This document shows, in pieces, positions 22,251-35,480 of a DNA stretch of 64,000 bases (positions are counted from its first letter, which is position 1; each line of letters starts with the position of its first letter). The stretch is from NCBI GenBank assembly GCA_030549775.1, contig CM060177.1, positions 55,120,638 through 55,184,637 on the forward strand, in the 5' to 3' direction. Origin of the DNA: Tamarix chinensis. Its lineage: Eukaryota; Streptophyta; Magnoliopsida; Caryophyllales; Tamaricaceae. The notes under the pieces are model-generated. The model saw only the letters and a program-made list of their open reading frames with translations, was not told the origin of the DNA and did not search any database. Position numbers and translations under genes: made by a program.

Positions 22251-24360
22251 TAATATACCTAGATAGGCTCTTATTTGTTAGGGTTAATGCCCCAAACTTA
22301 TTTACTTACCTCTTTCATAGGATGTTATAGTAGGCTTCCTCATGCTTTTTCTTAAGGACACCTTAATTAATTGGTCTTTCTCCTAAGCGCAAGGTCTAAT
22401 AGAAGCTTTTATGAACAGAGTCCTCATTTCCTTATGCTCGAAGTATTTCCATGTTAACGATTTAAACAAACCCTATTTACGAAAGGCAATAAAAACAAAT
22501 ATAGTCAAACGGTCAACATGTCTCATATGACTTCCTCAAATTAGCTCAATTATTTCACAATTATGGTATTGTGGTCTCAAGTCATCATTACTATCACTAC
22601 GCATAGATATTATTGAAAGGTTAATTACTCAATTCATACAAAATTTGATAGGATGAGTAGTAAGGCTACTTTGTTTGCTAAAATTAAGCATAACAGTTAT
22701 CCTAAAAAATTTGAGAGATCTATACAACCAAAAAGTATTAGATGATAAAACTACTACATCAATTAGAACCAAATAACAAAGATAACATTTCAACATACTA
22801 ATATATTAACTATGATAGGCCCTCCTATGAACAAAAGTTGATAGGGTCCTCACTATCAGGGTAGGAATGAAGGGAAACTAAAAGATAGGATGGCCATGTG
22901 GCTAGGATTTGATAAAAATAAATAAATAAATAAATAAAATAGCCATAAAACAAATGGCTGTTTTTTGTTCTTGACAAGGTTATACTAACTTTGATGGTGA
23001 CAATTTAAATGGAAGGGTTGTGGGTGGGCTAATAGTGATAGTCATATGCTCAGCATCTTCCTACTCAAAATTATCTGGTTCCACTTCCTGTGTTGGGACG
23101 TTAACCTAGGTATCTATCACTCCTTTATATTCTAAAGTGGGAATAGATGTCACCCTACAACTTTATTGCACGCATTAAAACTTACCTAATTCTTTTCCTC
23201 CACCTACTCTTGTGAGCATCCTGATCTTGCTTCCGCTAAAAGAGCAAGTGATACTGTTATCCCAAGTTTAGCCTTCCTAGTTTTTAAATCAATCAAGTTA
23301 ACATACTCTAATGCGGTCAACATCTTTGTGACAATTATGATAATATTTTCCTGCCCTCTCAATAGGATGTCCATGTCATCCTTTAGTGTCTACATTCTTG
23401 ACTCCAACCCTACCTTGTGTTATGCTAGATGTGGTGGTGGTGTTTTAGCCTTAAAGATTGGTATTAGAGCATCAAAAAAGCTATTTATAACTATATGGTT
23501 GATAGAGTGGACGTTGGTGAATTTTTCTTCATTAGATTATAGGGTAACTTCTGCCCTAGCATAAAGGCCAGCAACTAGGGTTGGGTAGAAGATTAGACCC
23601 TATGGTTTTGTGGCAACCAGCTCTAGTTGGTCTTGAATAATTCTCCCAACATCAGTAGTGCATTTTATGAGGACACAATAAAGTAATACCATATGATCAA
23701 AAGAAATTGAGCGATCATGAGTGGTGGGAAACAAATGACTCGGAAGAAAATGATACCAAACCTTTATCTAAGGTAGCAGTTATGGGCGGCTACAGTGGTG
23801 AGCACCGTTTGTGGTGACTCTCCCTAGCATGCTAGGTTTGGTTAGTGTGGTGAGAATGTCTATGGTGAATTCTTTAGTAGGGATATCGATTAGCTTAGCA
23901 TATTTGTTAATGTCGAAAGAGGGTAGGCCATAGAGATTGTTGATGGTAGTAGATAGGTAAGAGACTAACTTTCCTCGGACAAAAACTGTCTTTGTGTTTT
24001 ATTTTGTGTCGAGGTTGCTGTAAAACTTCAGGACTAGGAGAGCGGAGATTCAGGGGGTGCTGATAGAAAGTAGCCCAGTGATGGTGGTTAATAGAGTTAA
24101 CAAGGTAATATGGTAGGTTAGGTAAAGAGAAATCCCTCTCAAAAGAAAAGTCACAGTTGGCTAGGGTGTTAAAGCATTCCTCGACACCGTTAGATGGAAA
24201 ATTTATAATGAGTTGGATAAGCGCTTCAAGTGCTTGGATGGGGAAACAGAGGAGTATGTTTCCTCATCATCCTCGGTCGAGGAAAACTCATCTGAAGAGA
24301 CTAACAGTGCTGGTCGTTTTTTGGAAGATGTTGGTTTTTTATGCTCTAGAAGAGGTTTAG
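22251..24360 (-). pseudogene. Athila-like extra ORF with 'plant transposon protein' domain (env-position ORF)
   Basis: On the - strand, broken frames give an acidic/serine start (SSDEFSSTEDDEETYSS near 24260-24310), then a W..F block (near 24080) and a block reading FDHMVLLYCVL with DVGRIIQ and a Y/F-P-T-L-V stretch near 23560-23720. These match the shape of the putative plant transposon protein domain that follows integrase in many Athila elements, and a leucine/lysine-rich tail (near 23240-23400) follows. Stops and frame changes are many. The position after integrase (once the nested chromovirus is removed) fits. The function of this ORF in living elements is not established. Confidence 0.6.
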
Positions 24361-26006
24361 TGTAACACCCCTATTTTCACTTCCAAAAAATTTCATTAGA
24401 AACATATTGTAGAAGTAAAAAAAACTTTCAAAATGGGATGTTACTATTGTACCTAACATAGGTTGGATGTCTGCCTCCTACCCCATATCAGATATAGGGC
24501 TAAATCAACAAAAATACTAAAACAGTAGAGTGCACAATTATGATTGAATTGAAACCCAGTTCCAAAATGTTTATAACGACCCTAATGGGGTCTGTTCAAA
24601 TAGTAACAAGTACAAATTAGAGTATAAAATTTAGAAACATGGGTTGGGGCATGAGGCCCAAAACAGATACTGTCGTCTACTACAGGCCCCGTCAAGTCCT
24701 TCTGAATATCCTCGCTTACAACCCAAACCCAAACAAAGTAGGCCCTTTATTAGTCATCCTCAAAAACCTACACAAGGTCCTCTACTTGCGGGAATGATCT
24801 TGTAACTGAGCAAACGGGCACATTAGTATGTTACATTTTAGGTGGAAGAAATGCTTACTTGAAGTAGGATAAATCCCTCAAAACTAGGATTTTCAAGTCT
24901 ATGACAACTTCAACTCTTAAAACATTAAAAATCAAAAACCTTAACTCAAGTTTCATACCAAAACCTCATAAAATTTAAGCAAGAAAGCATAGGGGAGAGA
25001 ACTTACCACAAGAGCAAAACAGGAAAAACTCAACTAGGCCACTCAATCTTTTCCCAAAATCTAACTCTTCCTTACCTAACAATTAAAATAAGATAGAGTT
25101 AGAGGTAGGATCAGGTGAGTGTGAAAGAAAATTTTGGCAAGTACTAGAAGGATTTAAGAAAAGAAAGAATGCGGACCTAGAGAATTTTTTTTTTGTTGAA
25201 AAAAAGTGCAATGCATGGAGGATTGGGGGTATTTACAACCAACCAATCAAAGAAAAACCAAAGTGGTTCAAAAGGAACTCTAAAAAATTATTGTGATCAT
25301 TTGAATTCGATTATCATAGTCGAATTCACCTGGGATCTACTGACCTAGTCTCCCAAGATCAATTTGTGACTTTGGGAAACTCAAGTCAAACAAGCTAGAA
25401 TTTTCATACGTATATGAAGAAATGGGAGGTCAGTAAGGAAGGAATATTTAAATTGCTTAGAAGTATGCCTGAGGTTGAAGCAATTGACCTCTGAGCTGGC
25501 AGAGGAGAGAGGAGGAAAAAGATGAGTGGGTGAGATCATCACTCTCCCTCATATGTCTCAATCAATCTCTAGAACAAATTGAGGTAATATTTTAGGTTAA
25601 ACACATCATGAAAATGGTTATGAACAATCAGTATTAGTTGGTAAGGTTCTAATTTAGTGTAAGGAATTTTTCAGAAAATCAAACTTTAAAAAATATGACA
25701 AGCTTGATGAACCAGTTGATTAGTTTGGATACACTAGTCGACTATTCATCCAGTAGTCAATTGGTTTCCCCCAAACCTATTGAATAGTGTTGTTGAGGAA
25801 ATCATTTTGGCTAAATTACAAACAAGTCGATTGGTTCATAGAACTAGTCGATGGGTTTGCTTGAAAAACACATTAAGCCTTATTTCCAACATGATTTCAA
25901 ATAAATTTTCATTTCAAATCAAATCAAAGTATTGGATTAAAATCAAAGGCCCAAAATTTGTTAAAAATTCTTATCCATCCATTACACAAAAGTGTGGGGT
26001 ATTACA
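24361..26006 (-). mobile_element. LTR-D, 3' LTR of the nested chromovirus (internally shortened)
   Basis: It starts TGTAACACCCCTATTTTC and ends GTGTGGGGTATTACA. Its two ends are the reverse complement of the two ends of the 3.4-kb LTR at 46793-50237, but about 1.8 kb of the middle (equivalent to roughly 47.97-49.75 kb there) is missing. The ACTAGTCGAC-like motif cluster lies at 25690-25860. The bases after the right end, gcactacccccttaatg, are the complement of a polypurine tract. No target duplication partner is available because the other LTR is truncated. Confidence 0.85.
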
Positions 26007-26164
26007 GCACTACCCCCTTAATGTGGTTGTGTCCATGAAGACTATAATAATCAACTCATACATTACAGATAGAATCATACACCTACTATTTTCACACTCA
26101 AAAAATAGGGATACTACCCCCTTAAAGAAAAAGGTTTACACTTATGATCAAGTTTAGATCAAAT

Positions 26165-27976
26165 TTTATCCTCAGTCTCCCATGTAATTTCCTCTATATC
26201 ATAAAGTGATCAAGGGAATGGTATTTGTATGCATCTCTGTCATCTTGGTGTCTAAGATTCTCACTAGTCACTCCTCATAAGTCAAAGACTCATCTAGCTC
26301 GAGTGGCTCCGATAGTATAATGTGTGAAGGATCTGCTATATACTTCTGTAATTGAGATATGTGAAAGATGTTGTGCATGTGGGACAACTCCATCGGTAGA
26401 GCTAAATTATAAGAAAATTCGCATACATGGTCCAAAATCCTATATGGTTTGATCCATCTCAAACTGAGCTTACTCTTTCTACCAAATCTCATGACTCCTT
26501 TAATGGGAGAGACCCTAAGAAGGACTCTATTACCCACATCGTATCCATTAGTACGTCTTTTTAGATTTATGTAGCTCTTCTGTCAGTCCTAAGTGACTCT
26601 CATATAGTCTTAAATCAAACAAATATGCCAAGTCATCTCCTCAATCATCTTAGGTCCTAGCAAGAGTGTCTCACTGATGTCCTTCAACAACGAGGGACTA
26701 TGACACTTACTTACATATAAGGCTTCAAAAGGCACCATCTTAATATTAACGTGATAACTGTTATTGTAAGAGAAATCGATCAAATCCAGACAATCTTCCC
26801 ATCTTCCCTCAAAATCTAGCACACAAGCTTGAAGCATGTCTCCTAAAGTATGAATGGTTCTCTCAGTTTGACCATCCATAGTTGGGTGAAAATTTTCACT
26901 CATCTTCAATTATGTACCAAAGGTGGCTTCCATTTTTTGTCAGAAGTCTGACAAGAAAATAGAGTCTCGATCAGATACAATGTCCTTAGGAACTCCATGA
27001 AGTTTCACCACATGCTTTCTATAGGCATTGGCTAATTGCTCCATGCTTCATGTATCCTTTATCCAAATAAACACAGCCGACTTAGTATAACGGTCCACAA
27101 AGACCCAAATGGAATCATATCCACTATGGGTTCTCAAAATTCCAACCACAAACTCCATTAATATGCTATCCCACTTCAACTTAGGGGCTTCCAGCAGTAT
27201 TACTAACCTTGCCGCTCTCTTGTGTTCAATCTTAACCTTCTAACATATTAGACATCGAACAACAAACTCTGCTACTTCCTGCTTTGTATGAGGCCACCTA
27301 ATTCCTGCTTCATACGAGGCCACTAGTATACCTTCTTCAACTCCTTTTTATAACTCGTCCCCTCTAGGATGTACAAAATAAGGAGTACAATGTCCTCCTC
27401 AAGGATATTCTTCTTAAGATCCACACAAACTTGTGGTACACACAATCTATCATGGTATCTGATACTACAGTCCTCATGGATCTGGAATGCTTTGGCTCTA
27501 CCTTCCGCCATACTTGCCTAAATTCTCTTAAGCTTGACATCACCCACTTGAGTGGCTTGAATCTGCTTGAAGATTGAAGGTGTGATGGTTAATGCACTTA
27601 TTCTAGGCTCCAGACTTCCAACCGTGATCAATTTGATCTCCATCTTCTTGATCTCTCTGCATGGTTAGTCTAACTAAATGATTGCACGCAACGAATGCAA
27701 TGTATTTTGGCTAAGGGCATCTACCACCACATTAACTTTACCTTTAAGGTAAAGTTAATTCTAGGTTATAATCCTTGACCAATTCCAACCACCGACATTG
27801 CCTCAAGTTCAACTCCTAGTGAGAGAAAATGTACTTTAGACTCTTATGGTCCATGTAAAACTTACACAAAACTTGATAGAGATAATGCCTCCAAATCTTG
27901 AGAGCGAACACTACTGCAACAAGTTCCAAGTCATGCGTCAGATAGTTACATTCACGTGGATTTGGTTGTCATAAGG
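26165..27976 (-). pseudogene. Chromovirus pol: RNase H end, integrase, chromodomain
   Basis: Antisense order, from 27976 down: RNase H ([20 protein letters not shown], then DHKSLKY, then VVVDALSQ), the linker (HEDCSIRYHDRLCVPQVCVD), the integrase zinc region (CLICQKVKIEHKRAA), the core with LMEFVVGI..IWVFVDRYTKSAVF and HGVPKDIVSDRDSIF, GQTERTIHTLGDMLQACVLDF, the C-terminus (GNRVLLRVSPIKGVMRFGRK; HNIFHISQLQKY) and a chromodomain-like end (EEITWETED, near 26170-26200). This is a Tekay/Del-like order. Several stops and small shifts break it. Its RNase H start is separated from the RT by the solo LTR at 27977-33062. Confidence 0.92.
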
Positions 27977-30900
27977 TGTAACACCCCCAAATTTACTATT
28001 GAAAAATTTCGTTTAAAATCAAAAGGTTTAGCGGAAGCAAAGGATAAAACCGTAAACTCGGGGGTATTACCGCCACACTTAGTACCAGACCGGTTCACTC
28101 CTACCGTTCCAGTACTAAGTGCTAAGGCTAAATCCAATCAACATTTAGTACGAAGTATCATAAAACGCAAGACGATATTTAACATAAATCCTTAATAAGA
28201 GGTAAGTCAAACAGAAGTTAGAATACGATTTAGTATTACAACCCCATAATATGTTTCTCAAAATAGGAGTGTAATACAAAATACAGCTAAACAAAAATAA
28301 ATCCTGAATGATCAATATCCGGATTGCCTACTCACTCAAGTCAAGCCTTCCACCCCAATTTAGTAACCGATCAAAACCTGCATCAAAGGTCTGCTCCCCG
28401 CCATCGGTGGATCATCATAGGACCCATTCAACCAGTGTAGTATCAGTACGGGTCCAATACTGAGTAAGTCCCACTACCCTATCTTATGGGAGAGACGTAA
28501 ACTATAACATCAAGTACATATTAAATTATGATACAATACGTTGACACAATATCATACATACTCACAACCCACAACATGAATCTTGCCATACATCTATAGT
28601 AGCATAAGAAACATATGTAACATCCCATTTAAGCATATAAGCATGGTATAACCGAAATATAAAGTGGCTCATGCGCCTCAAGTAGAATTAATCCATATTA
28701 TTGGAAACTCAACGTGTAACATACTCACGTAAGCAGCATGTAGTAATATAGATAATAAAACTGACCGTAGTCCAATTAAACTTATTTCCTTTGAGTCTTT
28801 ATTAAAAGTAGTCATTTCACACCAGTCTTTATTAATCCACGTGAGTGCAGGAACCCCACTATTATAGCCGGTGGACCGGAATATATAAACTCAGGGCAGA
28901 ACACTCCTGACCACTATTATTTGCCGGTGGACCGGTCTCCAGGGCAGAACGCTCCTGGCCACTATTATTTACCGGTGGACCGGTCTGGCCCCGACTCACA
29001 TGGTGTTCCACTGTAAGTATTTAGTATATTCCCCATGTCTTATCGATTTTACATTTAGTTTGTTGAGCACGAAATCCCCCACTATTATAGCCGGTGGACC
29101 GGAAATCATACAGGGCAAAATGCTCCTGACCACTATTGTTCGCCGGTGGCACGGTCTCCAGGGCACCCCGGCTCCTGGCCACTATTATTCGCCGGTGGAC
29201 CGGTCTGGGCTCGGCTCAACAATCTTCCACTTTAAGTGATTAGTGTCTTAACATATCTTATTTGAAAGTGTTTTACCCTGGACATGCATGGCTAACTATA
29301 TCCACACTTATCCTCCCTGTAGGGCCCGTCCCATATCTTGGAACTCGTGCACCCCTTATCACACCTCGATATCAATTTCCCTCTATACTCACACATAATA
29401 AAAACCAACTCTTAAGGGTGTGGGTTAAGGCCCAACACCTCGTGACATCAGACTCCACCCGCTATTAGCCTCTAGGGTTTCCCTTGCAACCCTAATAGGA
29501 CCTATGTGGCCCAACTTCCTCTTATTTCACTACCATTAATTCATCTATCCTCAACACCTCATCTCATTTAGGTCCAATCCCAAATCATATCGCTCTACCC
29601 ATCAATTCCACCTGTGACTCTAAAACCCTAGTTGGCCACTTCAACCCTAGTACCTTTCTTTTCCCACAAGTAACCTCTCCTTTTCACCCAATATTTCTTC
29701 TCTCCCAAAGCACCCATAATCATTCCTCATAACATAAACTCTCACTCTCAACCCGCACCTCACTCACCGTTAATCATTTTTACTTTCGCATTTTCCAGAT
29801 TACTAATTCTTCCTAAAACCCTAATCGGGTCCCTTATACTCCCTTTCAGCAACTCACTTCCCATTTATTTCTTTTTGCCATTTTATCTCCATGTCATCAT
29901 CATAATAATAATAATCACCCTAGCATGCATGTCCTAGAGGGTTACATCATATCACAACACATCATAATCACCACATATGGATATCACATTCATGTAGTAA
30001 GAAAAACACATACCACATACCTTAACTCGAAGCTGCGCTACGCATAAAACACATTAAGGACAACCATGCGATACACAACCGGATATGGTATATATACAAA
30101 ACATCTAAGGCATGCAAGTCACATAACACATAGGGACCTTAGCCACATCCTTACGAAATACCCATAAGTAGAGGTAAGTTGAGAACTTACCTGGATCCGA
30201 AGCTAGCTACGCGAGATAAGAAAGAGAGAGAGATCACTAACTCGTGGATCCACAATAAGGCTTTCCTAGATCCGATAGAAATCGAAAACTAAATTAGAAA
30301 CTATCCTATCAATCAATAATTTCAATTATTATAATTTAATCGATACAAAGAGACACAAACTATTTTTCTTGGAAAAACGTGTCCAAAACCTAGGACTTAA
30401 AAGCATAGCTCTATTAAGATTTAAGATTAAATATAAATCAAAACAAATTAATAAAGATACACTTAGGACATTTAAAAATTAATTTGGAAAGCCCGAGAAA
30501 CAATAATCGACCATAAGTTAATTTATCGAAAATAACTTATTTTTTTAGATTTTACAACAAAATAAGTAACACAACCATCTACATAGAACCAAATCCAAAC
30601 CGATTAGGTTGAAACATGATTTAAATGATTTAAAACCCAAAGATAGGAATCGATTAGATAAAAGACGCATAGCAAAATCAATTTTATAAAATCATCCCCG
30701 AAGATTAGGGTTTTTAATATCTAAACCACGAATCGGCCAAATCGCTTTGATTCCCTCAAATTGATAATTTTAAGACACAATTCAATCAATTTTTGATAAA
30801 TCTAGACAATCAATTTCAACAAAACAATCTTCTGATTAATCAATTCCAGATGATTAATTTTCAAAATTAGGGTTTTAAAGCCCACGACATAAACTCCGGT

Positions 30901-33062
30901 AATTCAAATCAATTAATTCTAATTAAAGGTATTTGAATACAATTAGGATCATTTCAACTACTTTAATAAATTTAATTTTTAGCGAAACAACTATACAAAT
31001 AACCAATTTCATAATCTCACTTAAAATCTAGGGTTTTAGGCCCGAAAATACGATTTGGTAAAATTCCATAAATTAAATCAAATTGAATGTTTAGAAATGC
31101 AATTAAACACATTTTATAACATATCAAATAGTCAATTGCTCAAAACCAATAAAAGAAATACACAATTTAGTACAATTAGGGTTTTTGAGTCCAGAACGCA
31201 AACCCGATCAATTCTTGCCAAAACATATAAATTGATAGTTCGAAAATGTAATTAAATATATTCTAATGTAATTTATATAGTCAATTGAATAAAATAACCT
31301 AATTACAAAATCCAATTTAAACCCGTGGGAGTTTTGACCTAAAAATCCAATTCCGATAAATTATGCACAATTTTCCCAAATCAACACTTCCAATATAAAG
31401 TTAAATATATTTTAAACGATATTATAAAATCAATTGAACGGAACGGCTCAATTATACGACCCAATTTCATTACACCCGAATTTTGACCTAGGAATCAAAT
31501 TTCGATAAATCCTGCATAAATTTCTCAAATTGACGGTTCCAAAATGAAATTGGGTACATTTTAAAACATTTTGTATAATCAATTTATCAAAAACAGCTAA
31601 ATCGGACGAATCCAAAAAATTCGGGCATAACCCGGCCAAAAATCCAATTTTTCCAAAATTCCAACACAACCACACAATTAACCTATCCAAATCAATCTTA
31701 CAGCACATATATACATAAACAAACAATAAATTTAGCTTTTTATAAGCTAATTCATACCCAATTAATCAAAACAAGGGTTAGGGTTTTTCGAAAATTTATA
31801 CCGAATGAAATCAACACAATCGGGACAAGAAAATGCCGGAGAAGCTTTGTCGGGGAATAGGGATGGCTCGCCGGTGTTCACCGACGCTTGCCGTGGCCGG
31901 ACGACGGCAGAACTGGCATGGCTCATTGCTGTCTCCGCTGCAGTTCGATGCTACTGCTGTGCGGCTGTGGCGCTGCGTCGGTTACTGCTACTGCGGTTGC
32001 TGCTTGTTGTGGCTGCTGCGCGGCGCCGCCAGCGGTGGTCGGTCGGCGGCAGCTGGAGGTCAGCTAGCGAGGAGGAGGAGATGAGGGAGGCTAGAGTTTC
32101 GAGGCGCAGGGAACAGGAGTCACGAACAGGAGAGTCGGGGAGAGAAGAGAAATGGAAGAAGAGAAAAAGGAAAAGGAAGAGGGGGGGTCGGCCGACGGGT
32201 TAGAGTTTTTTTTTTTTTACAAATACAAGTATAGAATAAATACTAAATATTTAAAATTGTTATTAGAAGAATTTTGCCTAATACTTATTTAACAAAAATT
32301 TATTTTGAGCGGATCCGAAGGCGTAGAATTGATATACAAGCTATATAAAGAATTTCGGAAATATTTTCGGAAAATTAAACAACAAACGTAAAAATTTATT
32401 TTGATTACGGAAATATATTATAAGACCTCGAAATAATGTTTAAAAATATATAAGGAAATATTTAAGTAAAATTCTAATAAACCGAGACTAATTTAAATAA
32501 TTTCTGAAACCAATTTTTCGTAAACTGAAAAGCGTAAAACAGAAGAAAATTAATTTCAAAAAGAAATTATTAAATAAATCTTTTAAATTTAAAACTTCCT
32601 AAAAATATTAACGATTTCCGAAAATGAATAAACTTAAAGTTGGAAATATTTTCTACAGGTAAAATCATTAAAATAAATTTAACTATTTAAACAGAAATTC
32701 TATAACTTAAATAATATATTTCGTTAACGAAATATAACTTCAAAACAAAGCCATAATCACATGACGAAGTTATAATCGAAAACGAATTTAAAATATTAAA
32801 AATCAAAATATGAGAAAGAACGGGAATATATATTTTTAACCGAGACTCGAACTCATAAGAATATAATAAAATCATTGTCGTTAACGAATTTATCTAGAAT
32901 GGTTCGCAACGACAACGATTAATTAAATACAAATATGAATTCGAAATCGTCGATAAATCCATAAAATGAATCAAAATTAAAATAATTAAATCTTTGCATC
33001 AAATTACGTTAATCAAATCATTAAACTTAATAATTTGGATTTTAAAAATACGGGGTATTACA
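27977..33062 (-). mobile_element. LTR-C copy 3, 5.1-kb solo LTR with TAAGG target duplication
   Basis: It starts TGTAACACCCCCAAATTTAC and ends AAATACGGGGTATTACA. TAAGG flanks it on both sides (27972-27976 and 33063-33067). It splits the chromovirus RT from its RNase H. No retroviral-type domain occurs inside, so it reads as a solo LTR. It carries two passes of the inverted-repeat modules (28850-29230), a run of AT-rich 'gatttt..agggtttt' sequence (30280-31800), and a GC-rich, CpG-containing leader read in antisense (31810-32200). The frames at 31805-32203 are reads of that leader. CpG retention and clean flanks mark it as one of the youngest insertions here. Confidence 0.93.
28850..29235. repeat. 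Inverted-repeat module array in LTR-C copy 3
   Basis: A unit of about 220 bases occurs twice. It contains CCGGTGGACCGG at 28868, 28924, 28972, 29091 and 29192 (a variant at 29143) alternating with stem-like blocks: TCAGG-(10)-CCTGA at 28891-28910, CCAGG-(10)-CCTGG at 28939-28958 and CCAGG-(11)-CCTGG at 29158-29178. 'cactattat' blocks separate them. Confidence 0.88.
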
Positions 33063-33067
33063 TAAGG

Positions 33068-34210
33068 CCATTACTCTTCCATGTCGCATCAACAAGCAAC
33101 TATCATGTGCTTGGAAGCAACACTATATACTTCAAATCCATTAGTCCCACTAGGCAATGTGAGCAATACGGCTAAAGTCAAATGCCTCATCAACTCTCTG
33201 AAAGCTTCACCACACTTCTCATTTCACTGAAATCAGGTATACCTCTTTAAAATTTTGGGTTAATGGTCGATTAATCTTAGAAAAGTTTGCTATGAACCAA
33301 TAGTAATAACCAGCCAACCCTAGAAAATTGCTCACCTCCTTCGTAGAAGTGAGCACTGGCCATTCAAAAATAGTTTAAATCTTCGTTGGATCAACTACCA
33401 CAACATCTTTAGAAATCATATGACCAAGGAAGGCCACTTGATCTAACCAAAACTCACACTTCTAGAGCTTCGTATACAGTTGGTGTGATTTGAGGAAGCC
33501 AAAGTCTGCATCAAGTGTTGCTCATACATCTCTGAAGTAAATGAGAATGTCGCCGATGAACACAATAATGAACTAGTCCATGAAGGGATGGAATATTTGA
33601 TTCATCAGGGACGTGAAAGTTGTATGTGCATTAGTGGGTCTGAAGGGCATTACTATAAACTCATAATGGCCATACCTTATCCGAAAAGCAATCTTAGGAA
33701 TGTCTTGCTCTGTTATCCTCAACTGATGATAGCCCGATCGAACATCTGGCTCCCTTGATCTGGTCGAATAGATCGTCAATCCTTGTTAGAGGATAATAGT
33801 TCTTCATCGTCACCTAGTTCAACCCTCGATAGTTGATGCACAATCTTAGGCTTCCATCCTTCTTCTTCACACACAACACTAGTGCTCCCCATGATGATAT
33901 ACTTGGACAGATTTAGCCTTTCTCTAATAGCTCTTCCAACTAAGCCTTGAGCTCTTTCATTTCCTTAGGTGACATTCAGTACAGAGCCTTAGATAATACA
34001 TGTGTGTCTGGCAAAACATTAACGATGAACTAAACTTCTTAAACTAATGGCATTCTTGGAATATCCTTAGGAAAACATCGGGAAACTCATGAACTAGTGC
34101 CATCAACTCTAATAAAATTTCCGCTACTTCGGTGTCTCTGACACTACACAAGTAGAGTGGGTACCCCTTATAGACTAGGTTACTTAACGCAATTGCTGAC
34201 ATAATCCTTG
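33068..34210 (-). pseudogene. Chromovirus reverse transcriptase
   Basis: From about 34100 down, the decayed frame shows the run [77 protein letters not shown] and then the catalytic block as FIGDIL instead of FIDDIL (near 33541-33560). GLAGYYYWFI and the start of the RNase H connection follow. The first catalytic Asp (DVRSGYHQL) is present, but one of the paired Asp residues is replaced by Gly. This continues at 27976 once the solo LTR is removed. Confidence 0.9.
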
Positions 34211-35480
34211 TGGAGGGATTAGGTCCATACTTCTGGTATGAAACCCTAGTACCCTTTGGTCCTTGTAGAACTACATGTTCTTACGCACAATTTATTAGCA
34301 CTCGGTACTTTTCTAGCATATCCATCCAACAATTACATCAAAATCCTACAATTCCATCTCTATGAGGTCCAACAGGAACTCATTCTCTTCTACTACCATC
34401 ACAACCCCTTGAAAACACCTAGAGCATGCAACTCTATCCCTCTAGGCTGACTCACTCGACTAGCACTGCTGGCTAGCGATAGAAGATCTCTCGATATCTA
34501 AGGATGTTGTTGTTGAATTGATCCCATGCTCTGAGCTCTAGTATAGCTCCTCTAGATACTGCCACTACCAACTTGGCATTCAAATGCATAGTGTCCCACC
34601 ATGCCACACTATGGCACGTTGCCTTGTTGCCTCTATAGTCTACCCCTAGGTGATCTAACCCACACCTCTTATAGTGGTAGTGCCTTTCCTCAGCATGACC
34701 CCTAGAGAAACATCCTATTTAGGGTGCTAACCCCAAGATCCAACTAAAACTTGGTGATAAGCTACCACCTAAGAAAGCCCTCTTTCGGTTGCCAGAATGC
34801 TGGTGATCCTCAAACTTTCTCTTACTCCCCGACTAAGCACTCAAGGCTTAGATAACTTGAGACGCCTCCAGCGCTTGCTCATACATCCCGACAATGTCTG
34901 GTGGAGTGACTCCCACCAACAACTCCTACTATCAAATCCTCAATCTAATTATGAAGTATTGAACTTACATCACCTCGTTAGCTTCCACTTACGGGGTAAA
35001 CTAAACTAGGTCCATAAATTAGGTGTAGTACTCCTTGATGGGCATGCCGCCTGTCTTAGAGCCATGAAGTCATTGTACTTCTTCATCTATAGGTGAATCG
35101 GGTAGAATCGTGCCTGTGACACTTCCAATAATGGTCCCTAGCTCATAAGGTCTCCATTCCAATGCTAAATACTCTACCACAAAGCATCAGCCTTCCTCTA
35201 AGGTAGTAGACAACCACATCTACTCTTCCGTCTCTTGGAAAACCGTAGGCTATAAAGGTCTTCTCCATGTCTTTAATCCATTATTTTATAATGTTAGGGT
35301 CCTTCTGACCTTCAAAGATTGGTGGGTGATGATGTCCAACCCTCTTGAGCCAATCCTCTAGAGCGATTGTAGGCATCGGTGGACATTGAGGAGCTAGGAT
35401 TTGGCCCTCCATATACGCTCCTATGGTCTCCATGAAGGCTTTGATGTATTTATAGCAGCGTTTAGTGGCCATCACGTCCT
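34211..35480 (-). pseudogene. Chromovirus gag and protease remnant
   Basis: From 35475 down, the frame starts MMATKRCYKYIKAF, includes LEDWLKRVGHHHPPIFEGQK, a gag block that normally precedes DP..A..W, and after many stops reaches protease-like sequence ending DFDVIVG near 34290-34330, which precedes the RT linker. The zinc-knuckle area (about 34640-34720) is too decayed to define. The 64-residue frame at 35281-35475 is the best-preserved part. Confidence 0.8.

Noticed and set aside
22251..24360. Idea that this stretch is a viral envelope gene
   Set aside because: It matches the plant transposon protein domain of Athila by layout, and no signal peptide or transmembrane pattern of an envelope could be seen.
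31805..32203. Two open frames (132 and 83 residues) in GC-rich sequence
   Set aside because: They lie in the leader of LTR-C copy 3, antisense to the LTR, are rich in Arg/Gly/Glu from purine skew, and have no recognisable domain.
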